A stretch of 41,503 nt of DNA from an uncultured Prochlorococcus sp. (GCA_902620895.1 CACNJU010000014.1:1-41503); one strand, 5' to 3'; counted from the stretch's first letter, positions 1 to 5,020 are shown. The notes: generated from the letters alone by a model not told the origin. Program-made: numbers and translations.

Positions 1-188
1 TCATTAGATTTGTTCTCAATCAACAATGTCTTTTGGTCTTTCAAAATTAATTCGACCAATTCTTTTTTAGTTTTACGACTATATAAGTGAATTGATAATT
101 TTTTTGCTTCTAGACGTATTTCTCTGAAGCTTAGTTTAAATAACTTATCTTTTATGTTTTCATCATTATCAAGGAGATTGTTAATCAT
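1..188 (-). CDS. SAP/Rho-N-like small protein, 3' end cut by window edge
   Basis: An open frame starts with ATG at 188 and runs off the left edge, giving 62 visible residues. The sequence is charged and predicted helical, with FREIRLEAKKLSIHLYSRKT followed by KKELVELIL. That pattern (a helix, then a basic turn ending in 'K.KKELVE.I') is what the N-terminal helical domain of Rho and SAP-type nucleic-acid-binding domains look like, and Prochlorococcus has several small proteins of this kind. A nucleic-acid-binding role is inferred from this resemblance only. The C-terminus is not visible. Confidence 0.6.
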   Translation of the reverse strand, partial: MINNLLDNDENIKDKLFKLSFREIRLEAKKLSIHLYSRKTKKELVELILKDQKTLLIENKSN

Positions 189-352
189 TAATTTTAAAAA
201 CTGCTAAAGAAGATAGTATGAATGTCCTCGATAATGCAATGTATTAATTACTTATTAATAATTAAAAGTCGATATATTCTTACTAAACAAATTCCTGATG
301 TATATGATTTAATTGACGAAAAGGAAAATAAGTTTAATGATGGTTGGTGGTA

Positions 353-535
353 ATGAGTACCAAATGGAATGACAAATCCTGGCAGAAAGACTTCTTGAAT
401 ATGAAGTCACATTCTCCTGCTGATGCAAAGCTGCTAATGGGAGGTGCAAAAGGATTAAAAGATGCTTGGCGTTTGGGTGTTCTTCATGTTGAATACGAAA
501 GACTTAAGAAAATACAAGAGCAACAACAGCAATAA
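353..535 (+). CDS. Small conserved-looking cytoplasmic protein (60 aa)
   Basis: The ATG at 353 is preferred over the in-frame TTG at 344 because it gives the more typical MSTKWND start. The 60-residue product is hydrophilic and has no membrane span. It contains a glycine-rich centre (LLMGGAKGLKDAWRLG) followed by a helical region and a glutamine-rich end (QEQQQQ). I do not recognise a family. It lies in the island, with a structured terminator region downstream at 623-692. Confidence 0.6.
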   Translation: MSTKWNDKSWQKDFLNMKSHSPADAKLLMGGAKGLKDAWRLGVLHVEYERLKKIQEQQQQ

Positions 536-622
536 CTAAATAATAAAAACCAAAATACAGAAAGCTGCGTAGAGTATCAAGCTTAAAGTTTTAGAGTTAA
601 ATTTCATAGAATTAAAAAAAAA

Positions 623-692
623 GGACGTAAGATACGTCCGATTAAAAGCTTGATAATCCCCATCACCTAGGCTCGCAAGAGTCTTTTTTTTT
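623..692 (+). terminator. Rho-independent terminator preceded by a second hairpin
   Basis: A first hairpin has stem GGACGT (623-628) and ACGTCC (634-639) with a 5-nt loop. A second has GGCTC (670-674), the stable tetraloop GCAA and GAGTC (679-683), followed by nine T residues (684-692). The second is a good intrinsic terminator for the gene ending at 535. The sequence from CCCCAT (658) through the GCAA loop recurs at 1776-1800. Two hairpins in a row could also mean a small RNA here. Confidence 0.7.
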
Positions 693-818
693 GCTTGTAA
701 TAACAAATAAGTGAAGGATTGAAAAAACAACAAAAGAAACATATAACAGTCTCTCTAGATACACAATAATTCCATCACAAAGTATTAGTATGCCTTTACT
801 GAAGTTAAGGTATTTAAT

Positions 819-1068
819 ATGTCACTAAAAAATCAAACTAATGGTATTTATCCATGGGATTATCAAATAGGAGATGATAATTTCCAATTTGAGCCTTGGA
901 TTCTAAGGAAAGGAATATGTAACTATTGAGAAAAACATAGATAACAAAGGATTTTTTTATTTACAAAAGAATGAAGAAAAACGTCTTTCTCTTAACGCTT
1001 TACAAACAAAATCTACATTTAACCAACTAATGAATTTTGGATATAAGCTACGAAAAAGTAAGTTCTAA
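819..1068 (+). pseudogene. Small island gene split by a +1 frameshift
   Basis: An ORF starts at ATG 819 (MSLKNQTNGIYPWDYQIGDD) and stops at TGA 927-929 after 36 residues. From about 915 the next frame is open to TAA 1066-1068 and encodes about 50 residues (EYVTIEKNIDNKGFFYLQKN, then EEKRLSLNALQTKSTFNQLM). The frames overlap at AGGAAAGG. Removing one base there joins them into one protein of about 82 residues. The second part has no good start of its own. A one-base insertion is the simplest reading; programmed frameshifting or a sequencing error are alternatives. No family recognised. Confidence 0.5.
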
Positions 1069-1107
1069 TTTTCTAAAACTACATTTTATTGTGATATAAC
1101 TTGGATT

Positions 1108-1227
1108 TTAGATTATTAATAAGAATCGGAGTCCTAACGGTAACCACAGACATAGAAGCATCAATAGTAAAAGTGTAATAGCATGCACATTTGGAATGTA
1201 ATGCTCTTTAAAAACTTTAGTCTTCAT
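1108..1227 (-). CDS. 39-aa single-span membrane peptide
   Basis: ATG at 1227 opens a 39-residue frame. A charged N-terminus (MKTKVFKEHYIPNVHA) is followed by a leucine-rich membrane segment at residues 17-39 that runs to the end. It begins 3 bases after the stop of the peptide gene at 1231-1320, so the two are probably co-transcribed. The family is unknown. Support comes from composition and the tandem arrangement only. Confidence 0.4.
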   Translation of the reverse strand: MKTKVFKEHYIPNVHAITLLLLMLLCLWLPLGLRFLLII

Positions 1228-1230
1228 GAC

Positions 1231-1320
1231 CTATCTAGCTTTCTTTAATTTTATCTCTCTTCTAATTAGTAAAGCTATAACAATTACACACATATTCATT
1301 AGAAATACGTCTAATGGCAT
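1231..1320 (-). CDS. 29-aa hydrophobic peptide
   Basis: ATG at 1320 opens a 29-residue frame. A hydrophobic stretch (MNMCVIVIALLI, residues 8-19) is followed by a basic tail (RREIKLKKAR), giving a membrane span with a positively charged cytoplasmic end. It is directly upstream of 1108-1227 on the same strand. It is too short to assign, and it could be chance. Confidence 0.3.
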   Translation of the reverse strand: MPLDVFLMNMCVIVIALLIRREIKLKKAR

Positions 1321-1488
1321 TAATAAAAAAGTATCTACTTAATTGATAGCAAGAATGCTAGTCTGCAAATATTAAGATTTCTCGATTCGAACGACTCATC
1401 AAAATGAGTAAATTTACTAACTGACAAATTAATTTTTTTACTTATTATTAAAAATAACTTAAGAAAAATTTAAGTAAAGGTTAACATT

Positions 1489-1719
1489 ATGGCAAAATCA
1501 AAAGTAAAGGGGGGGAAAGCTATTTTATCTCCAAAAACTCCAGCTATTCTGGCAGATGGAGTTATCCAGTTCAGCACAATCGTAACTTCTATCACACTTG
1601 TTTTTTTAACAGTTGGATTTTATTCGGCTTCTAATCAAGCTAATAATTTAAACAAAAACTTAGAAAGAATTACTTCACAAAATTCAGAATTTATTAGCTC
1701 TGGAAAGTATTGCGACTAA
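1489..1719 (+). CDS. Small single-span membrane protein (76 aa)
   Basis: The product has a lysine-rich N-terminus (MAKSKVKGGKA), one membrane span at about residues 28-48 (FSTIVTSITLVFLTVGFYSA) and a polar, helical C-terminal half rich in Asn and Ser. A purine-rich leader precedes the ATG. I do not recognise the family. It stands alone in the island, 5' of a copy of the CCCCAT/GCAA element (1776-1800). Location at the thylakoid or plasma membrane is inferred from the span only. Confidence 0.6.
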   Translation: MAKSKVKGGKAILSPKTPAILADGVIQFSTIVTSITLVFLTVGFYSASNQANNLNKNLERITSQNSEFISSGKYCD

Positions 1720-1775
1720 GATCTTTAAAAAAATTAAAGAAGATATAAACGAGTCCTTTTAAAAATCCAGTTCAT

Positions 1776-1812
1776 CCCCATTATCTAACCTCGCAAGGGT
1801 ATTTTCTTGCCC
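1776..1812 (+). repeat. Second copy of the CCCCAT...CTCGCAAG element
   Basis: Sequence 1776-1800 matches 658-682 at most positions: CCCCAT, two variable bases, then CTA, two variable bases, CTCGCAAG. It lies downstream of 1489-1719, as the first copy lies downstream of 353-535. Here the poly-T tract is broken (TATTTTC) and a different hairpin, GCAAG (1793-1797) with CTTGC (1806-1810), can form. It is probably a terminator or a decayed one. Confidence 0.5.
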
Positions 1813-1894
1813 AAAATAGGGAGGTTTCGTTATCTTAAAAAATTTTTAAACTTTCCTTATCTTATGATCTTAAATAAAAGGCTACAAATACATT

Positions 1895-1934
1895 GCGGAC
1901 TAAGGTCCATAAACTCCACGAAGGATTAGTCCGC
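1895..1934 (+). ncRNA. Long stem-loop, possible small RNA or 5' leader structure
   Basis: GCGGACTAA (1895-1903) pairs perfectly over 9 bp with TTAGTCCGC (1926-1934) around a 22-nt loop that can pair further (GGTCC with GGA). There is no ORF across it and no poly-T tract after it. It lies about 170 bases upstream of hli, so it may be a leader structure of the hli transcript or part of a small RNA. The function is inferred only. Confidence 0.35.
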
Positions 1935-2106
1935 TTCTGAAAGGGAAAATTTTTGAAAGGGTAACTACTTAAAGGTTATTGATGATTTTGTCTCATAACT
2001 GTGACAGATTGTTTTAATTTATTTAAAATTTAAGATAAATAGTAATATTACTTTACAATAAGTAATATAAATGTTATATTTGTTTACGTAGGATTCCATT
2101 CTTCTT

Positions 2107-2262
2107 ATGAACTCAAAAAAAGTTAAAGTTCTCGAAACAAAAACAGTTGAGAAGGAAAAAGTTGTTGCTGAAAAGCTCAATGGCAGATTTGCCATGATTG
2201 GCTTCATAGCTGCTATTGGTGCTTACTTAACAACAGGTCAAATTATTCCTGGGTTCGTCTAA
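2107..2262 (+). CDS. hli: High-light-inducible protein (Hlip/SCP)
   Basis: This 51-residue protein has a basic N-terminus and the chlorophyll a/b-binding-type motif AEKLNGRFAMIGFIAAIGAY at residues 21-40 (E-x-x-N-x-R), followed by TTGQIIPG. In this family Glu and Arg form salt bridges between two single-span helices, and Asn and Glu ligate chlorophyll. Hlips bind chlorophyll and carotenoid in the thylakoid membrane, protect photosystem II during stress and are induced by high light and nutrient stress. The next gene begins on the base after this stop codon, so the two are one operon. Extra hli copies are typical of Prochlorococcus islands and phages. Confidence 0.93.
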   Translation: MNSKKVKVLETKTVEKEKVVAEKLNGRFAMIGFIAAIGAYLTTGQIIPGFV

Positions 2263-2373
2263 ATGGACTTTATTTCTAAACGCCAAGGATATATTCCTTT
2301 TAAGGTAGTTCCTTACATTTTCTTTATTTCTGTAGTGTTAAGTATCACTACAGCAACAGAAGTGTTCGTCTAG
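2263..2373 (+). CDS. 36-aa single-span protein co-transcribed with hli
   Basis: The ATG follows the hli stop codon with no gap. The sequence has a short polar start, the motif YIPFKVVPYIFFISVVLSI and one membrane span. It is clearly related to the 33-residue product at 41044-41145 (YIPLKVVPYIFISITAIAIT), so this is a real small family with a conserved 'YIP.KVVPYIF' start to the helix. Pairing with hli suggests a thylakoid role, but that is inference. A strong terminator follows. Confidence 0.75.
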   Translation: MDFISKRQGYIPFKVVPYIFFISVVLSITTATEVFV

Positions 2374-2397
2374 ATTTTCAACAAACTTAGTCATGAG

Positions 2398-2433
2398 AGC
2401 TTGCTTCTAGGGATATAAGCGAGCTTTTTTTTT
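2398..2433 (+). terminator. Terminator of the hli operon
   Basis: AGCTTGCTT (2398-2406) pairs with AAGCGAGCT (2417-2425) with one G-T wobble, around a 10-nt loop. It runs into nine T residues. It ends the hli/36-aa operon about 25 bases after the second stop codon. Confidence 0.85.
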
Positions 2434-2465
2434 CAATCTGTGATGAGTGTGTTCATAAAAAAGTT

Positions 2466-2482
2466 TAGATTGACTATCAATC
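2466..2482 (+). repeat. Island repeat R1
   Basis: TAGATTGACTATCAATC is copy 1 of a six-member family (R1-R6, consensus TAGATYGACTGTCAATC). It is an imperfect palindrome around a central T. It lies about 30 bases past the hli operon terminator. A fragment, TTAGATCGA, follows at 2491-2499. Confidence 0.75.
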
Positions 2483-2532
2483 AAAAAAAGTTAGATCGAG
2501 AATTAATAGCTATTAATTAATAAAAGATATTA

Positions 2533-2691
2533 ATGAACCTAAAAATTAATATAAATTTCTTAGAAAAATATTTAGCTTATTTAATAAATGATTTTGAATA
2601 TAAGCGGATTACAAAAAATTTAAAAGAATATGATTTAATGGCGGACGTTGACGATCAAAGATTTCATCATTTTAGATCGACTGTTAATTAA
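2533..2691 (+). CDS. 52-aa hypothetical protein ending inside repeat R2
   Basis: ATG at 2533 opens a 52-residue frame with alternating hydrophobic and charged residues (ISINFLEKYLAYL-like start, then NDFEYKRITK). There is no clear membrane span. The last residues, RSTVN, and the stop codon are encoded by repeat R2 (2673-2689), so either the gene acquired its end from the repeat or the frame is fortuitous. No family recognised. Confidence 0.35.
   Translation: MNLKININFLEKYLAYLINDFEYKRITKNLKEYDLMADVDDQRFHHFRSTVN
2673..2689 (+). repeat. Island repeat R2
   Basis: TAGATCGACTGTTAATT is a slightly diverged copy of the family. It overlaps the 3' end of the small ORF at 2533-2691 and has the same orientation as the other copies. 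Confidence 0.65.
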
Positions 2692-2774
2692 TTATTTCCC
2701 TTAATAACAACTTAATATAAGTAATTATCAAATTAAATTTATGCTTAAATATTTCAGTTCTCATTAACTTACAA

Positions 2775-3008
2775 ATGTATTATTCAGAAACTAAAGTCGT
2801 AATGGGTGGTCTAGCTCATGTTCCAATATTAATTTTCATAGTAAATTTTATTAAAGGAAAGTTTGAATCTATAGCATCAAAAGTAGTTGAAGTTAAAACG
2901 GAAGAGCCAAAGGTAAAAGTAGTTGAACTAAAAGAAGAGGAAGTAAAAGAAGAGGAAGTAAAATCGGAAGAGTTAAACGCAAGTGAATTTAAAGAAGAAG
3001 CAGAATAA
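2775..3008 (+). CDS. Membrane-anchored acidic Glu/Lys/Val-repeat protein (77 aa)
   Basis: The N-terminal half has one hydrophobic segment at about residues 14-27 (LAHVPILIFIVNFI) followed by a basic turn (KGKFES). The C-terminal half is low-complexity with repeated E-V-K and E-E units (residues 38-77). The layout of a short span, an amphipathic stretch and an acidic KE-rich tail resembles the TatA-like protein at 29627-29971, but the GPK motif is missing, so I do not call it TatA. The function is unknown. Repeat R3 lies 42 bases past the stop. Confidence 0.6.
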   Translation: MYYSETKVVMGGLAHVPILIFIVNFIKGKFESIASKVVEVKTEEPKVKVVELKEEEVKEEEVKSEELNASEFKEEAE

Positions 3009-3050
3009 CTGGAAGATAAAGTTAAAAAAAGAGGTTTTATCCCTCCATAT

Positions 3051-3067
3051 TAGATCGACTGTCAATC
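3051..3067 (+). repeat. Island repeat R3
   Basis: TAGATCGACTGTCAATC is an exact match to the consensus. It sits between the convergent genes 2775-3008 (+) and 3070-3192 (-), 2 bases from the stop codon of the latter. Confidence 0.8.
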
Positions 3068-3069
3068 AA

Positions 3070-3192
3070 TTAATAATTAATTAATTTTCTATTTCCATCT
3101 CTAGTTTCTACTTTATTTATTCTTAACCCAATAAACAGCACCCATATAAGTGCAAAGACTACTGGTAAGAAAACGATAGCAAGTTTAATCAT
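3070..3192 (-). CDS. PsbY-like 40-aa membrane peptide
   Basis: ATG at 3192 encodes one membrane helix with the pattern LPVVFALIWVLFIGLR (residues 9-24) and a polar, charged tail. Small photosystem II subunit PsbY has a similar 'V..P.....W...N.G' helix at this length, so a PsbY-like identity is possible. The Asn-Ile-Gly segment is not well conserved here, and other tiny photosystem peptides cannot be excluded. Repeat R3 lies immediately after the stop. Confidence 0.5.
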   Translation of the reverse strand: MIKLAIVFLPVVFALIWVLFIGLRINKVETRDGNRKLINY

Positions 3193-3279
3193 TTTTAAAA
3201 TAGTGTTATTTGCAAAAATAATAACCTTTAAATAAATAACAAAATATAGGTACTTTATCTAATAAAGTAGGGTCGAGGT

Positions 3280-3292
3280 TAGATCGACAATC
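3280..3292 (+). repeat. Island repeat R4 (shortened)
   Basis: TAGATCGACAATC lacks four bases (TGTC or equivalent) from the middle of the 17-bp consensus. It lies 2 bases from the stop codon of the DUF3764 gene (3295-3573), in the same orientation as the other copies. Confidence 0.6.
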
Positions 3293-3294
3293 AA

Positions 3295-3573
3295 TTAAAA
3301 GTAGCTCGAAATAACAGTTGAATCATAAATATGACCTGCACTCTCAATTAATGGTTTAACTTCTGGATCTTTAAACATAGCTATTGCTTTACCTTCTTCA
3401 CCCTGCTCAATGACAATTACACTGGTTGGATCGTCTTTATTTACACCTTTGTATAAACAAGTCATTCCAGTTTCTTTCATCATTTGTATATTTTCTTCAC
3501 TGTCATAAACAGCAGCCCATTCTTCATAAGGGACACTAATTTTGAATGTGAAAACAGTAGTTTCAAGAGACAT
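3295..3573 (-). CDS. DUF3764 family protein
   Basis: This 92-residue cytoplasmic protein begins METTVFTFKISVPYEEWAAV-like (residues 3-22) and contains CLYKGVNKDDPTSVIVIEQG at residues 39-58. These match the picocyanobacterial DUF3764 family as I know it (a small alpha/beta barrel-like fold with a 'Y.G..KDDP..V.VI' strand region). The biochemical role is unknown. The stop codon is 2 bases from repeat R4 and the gene starts 27 bases from R5, so it looks like a discrete cassette between two repeats. Confidence 0.75.
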   Translation of the reverse strand: MSLETTVFTFKISVPYEEWAAVYDSEENIQMMKETGMTCLYKGVNKDDPTSVIVIEQGEEGKAIAMFKDPEVKPLIESAGHIYDSTVISSYF

Positions 3574-3600
3574 GAAAAAAGAGCAACTTGCTTCTCATTG

Positions 3601-3617
3601 TAGATTGACTGTCAATC
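3601..3617 (+). repeat. Island repeat R5
   Basis: TAGATTGACTGTCAATC contains the perfect palindrome GATTGAC-T-GTCAATC. Its last two bases are part of the TGA stop codon (3616-3618, minus strand) of the neighbouring gene. Confidence 0.8.
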
Positions 3618-3801
3618 AATAAGCAGCTCCTCCTAATTCCTCGAGTAATTCATTATTATCTCTTTTTTCATACCACTTATTTAAATCTTCATCACTTACT
3701 GTTCTAAACAAAAATAAGGATATCTTTTCCAAATAATCAGCAATATAAATTCTAGAAATTGGGTTTAGAGAAACGAAAATTAAAGTAATTAAAACTAACA
3801 A
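3616..3801 (-). CDS. Small membrane protein (61 aa), TTG start
   Basis: The product has an N-terminal span (LVLITLIFVSLNPI), then 'YIADYLEKISLFLFRTVSDE' and a charged C-terminus ending GGAAY. The TTG at 3801 is the best available start. The frame remains open upstream through a basic stretch (KRKKRRLSAGLL) without an ATG, so the true N-terminus may be longer. The stop codon lies within repeat R5. I do not recognise the family. Confidence 0.55.
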   Translation of the reverse strand: MLVLITLIFVSLNPISRIYIADYLEKISLFLFRTVSDEDLNKWYEKRDNNELLEELGGAAY

Positions 3802-3905
3802 AAGCCCAGCTGAGAGTCTACGTTTCTTCCTTTTGAATATTAAGTTTTATAAGCCTCTTTCAACATCGAAATAATATATTCATAATCTAAATCTTTAAAA
3901 AATAA

Positions 3906-4244
3906 TTAACCTGAGAATCCCATTTTCTGTTCTGCTGCCATTAATGAACCAACAAGCTTATGCTCAGCAACTTTTTCATCGTCAGTCATAACTGGCTTTA
4001 TATCAAAATCTATATCAAACTTAACTTTCCAAGGAGCAAAGTGTTCTGTCATTTTTATGCCTGCTGAAGCTTGGACAATAATATAAACATTATTTGAGTA
4101 AGAGGCATGATACCTTCCCAAAACTTTGAATCCTTCAAACTCATCATTCAAAGTTCCGTCTTTAATAACCTTTAAAAAAAGATCGTAAGCTGCACCCATG
4201 AGAGCAACATTTTTAAAAGTTGCAGTTACTAAATAAGTATTCAT
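3906..4244 (-). CDS. DUF3303-like protein (island copy)
   Basis: This 112-residue cytoplasmic protein carries the signature HFAPWKVKFDIDFDIKPVM at about residues 68-86. It aligns with the protein at 20224-20541 (HFAPWRAKFGIHMEFTPVI), and both fit the DUF3303 family, small ferredoxin-like-fold proteins with an 'F.PW...F...' motif. The function is unknown. It differs from the core copy by a longer N-terminus and by a Met-rich tail (SLMAAEQKMGFSG). It is probably an independently acquired paralogue on the island. Confidence 0.7.
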   Translation of the reverse strand: MNTYLVTATFKNVALMGAAYDLFLKVIKDGTLNDEFEGFKVLGRYHASYSNNVYIIVQASAGIKMTEHFAPWKVKFDIDFDIKPVMTDDEKVAEHKLVGSLMAAEQKMGFSG

Positions 4245-4336
4245 TTGATTAATAAATCTAAAACTATTTCTAAGATATAGTATTTAAAATTGAGTTAAGG
4301 ATCTTGAAATAAATACTTCTGCTTGAGGAATTATTA

Positions 4337-4353
4337 TAGATCGACTGTCAATC
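4337..4353 (+). repeat. Island repeat R6
   Basis: TAGATCGACTGTCAATC matches the consensus exactly, and the flanks extend the palindrome to TATAGAT...ATCTATA (4335-4357). It lies 9 bases past the stop codon of the ATGRKE microprotein gene (4363-4500). Confidence 0.8.
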
Positions 4354-4362
4354 TATAACAGA

Positions 4363-4500
4363 CTAAGTCATCTCGTAGCTATCGAATTTAGTTCTTAACT
4401 TTGCTGCTTTATGGATTAAAGCCACCGCTTCTTTTCTTCCAGTAGCATTATTAGCTTGGAGTATAAGGTCTTCATATTTTTTTACGATTTTCTTTTTCAT
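4363..4500 (-). CDS. ATGRKE microprotein (45 aa), island copy
   Basis: ATG at 4500 opens a 45-residue basic, helical frame: KKYEDLILQANNATGRKEAV (residues 7-26), then ALIHKAAKLRTKFDSYEMT. The product at 37198-37332 has the same plan (KKYSELLNKAEFATGRKEVV), with the ATGRKE core between two helices. Conservation of two copies shows it is a real gene. The function is unknown; a small helical nucleic-acid- or protein-binding role is only a guess. Confidence 0.7.
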   Translation of the reverse strand: MKKKIVKKYEDLILQANNATGRKEAVALIHKAAKLRTKFDSYEMT

Positions 4501-4698
4501 AGTTTAGATTAAATGAAGACCGTTTTTAAATCTATTAGGAGTAGGAGATCTACTGCTTGAGATAAGGAATCAACGGTAAAACCTTAGAGTAAACAAATTG
4601 GAACGGGTTCACTCGTAGGAGTTAGTTATAAACGATAAAATTGATTTTTGTAGGTATTTATTACTACATTATTCTCAAATAAAGACGGAATATTTATC

Positions 4699-4719
4699 AA
4701 CCCGAATTTTTTTCGGGTT
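4699..4719. terminator. Hairpin AACCCGA/TCGGGTT
   Basis: AACCCGA (4699-4705) and TCGGGTT (4713-4719) form a perfect 7-bp stem around a T-rich loop. It is followed by AAAGAAAA rather than a T tract on the plus strand. It may terminate minus-strand transcription or mark the edge of the attachment region. Confidence 0.4.
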
Positions 4720-4738
4720 AAAGAAAACTGCCTGATTT

Positions 4739-4860
4739 TGTTACACGTGTAATATTGGTATCCTTAAAATCACTTGATATATCTGTTAATTTTAAACTGT
4801 AGATGTTACACGTGTAACATCGAAAAACTGTTAAAGGTGGTGTAACAAGCCGTGTAACAT
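4739..4860. promoter_or_regulatory. Cluster of TGTTACAC/GTGTAACA palindromic sites beside the tRNA fragment
   Basis: Site 1 is TGTTACACGTGTAATA (4739-4754). Site 2 is the perfect 20-bp palindrome GATGTTACACGTGTAACATC (4802-4821). Two more half-sites, GTGTAACA, lie in direct repeat 12 bases apart at 4840-4847 and 4852-4859. Six half-sites in 121 bases, 50-170 bases from a tRNA 3' fragment, fit arm-type binding sites of a tyrosine recombinase or of an accessory factor. They could equally be operators of a regulator or replication iterons. No coding gene crosses them convincingly. Confidence 0.55.
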
Positions 4861-4907
4861 CAGAAGTTAAACCCATTACCATCAATGGTTTACAAGGAAA
4901 ATAAGTA

Positions 4908-4958
4908 GGGCTCATAACCCGAAGGTCGGAAGTTCAAATCTCCCCCCCCCCGCCACCA
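4908..4958 (+). pseudogene. tRNA-Met 3' fragment (probable attachment site)
   Basis: GGGCTCATAACCC (4908-4920) is a complete anticodon arm with CAT anticodon. It is followed by the variable loop, a T-arm relic with GTTCAAATC, a C10 run and GCCACCA at the end. The acceptor 5' strand and D-arm are absent upstream, and the T-stem no longer pairs properly (GGAAG against TCCCC), so it cannot be a functional tRNA. The break at the anticodon arm is a common crossover position for integrases using tRNA genes. Confidence 0.85.
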
Positions 4959-4963
4959 TTTAG

Positions 4964-4988
4964 AAGCAGCTTCAAAGCTGCTTTTTTT
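4964..4988 (+). terminator. tRNA terminator retained after the fragment
   Basis: AAGCAGC (4964-4970) pairs with GCTGCTT (4977-4983) around TTCAAA and runs into seven T residues. It is 5 bases past the tRNA CCA end, so it is most likely the original tRNA-Met terminator left on the core side of the integration point. Confidence 0.85.
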
Positions 4989-5020
4989 AGTTTTTGCACT
5001 AGTTACAATAATTAAAAAAA

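Larger units (their letters stand above)
1..4958. mobile_element. End of a tRNA-Met-associated genomic island (left end outside window)
   Basis: The stretch contains only very short genes, long gene-poor gaps, a frameshifted gene, a family of 17-bp repeats and an hli gene. It stops at a 3' tRNA-Met fragment at 4908-4958. When an element integrates at the 3' part of a tRNA gene, the intact tRNA lies at one end and a 3' fragment at the other, which places the element to the left of this fragment. High-light Prochlorococcus islands are known to sit at tRNA genes. No integrase is visible inside the window, so the element type and its left border are inferred. Confidence 0.6.

Noticed and set aside
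536..742. Minus-strand 68-aa frame
   Set aside because: It runs through two hairpins and a T9 terminator on the other strand, and its sequence is low-complexity; it is almost surely not a gene.
1380..1409. tRNA remnant (TTCGAA and a small hairpin)
   Set aside because: On the minus strand GTTCGAATC matches a T-loop, but the stem is only 3 bp and no acceptor or anticodon arm is present.
2019..2207. Minus-strand 62-aa frame
   Set aside because: It is the shadow of hli and its leader.
2466..4353. CRISPR array
   Set aside because: Repeats are only 17 bp, spacers are 190-720 bp and contain genes; no cas genes are seen.
2466..4353. Integron attC array
   Set aside because: The motif lacks the attC R and L box consensus (GTTRRRY) and no integron integrase is visible; only the layout is similar.
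4718..4915. Minus-strand 65-aa frame over the palindrome cluster
   Set aside because: The repeated TGTTACAC sites create its open frame; composition is unlike its neighbours and it ends at the tRNA fragment.
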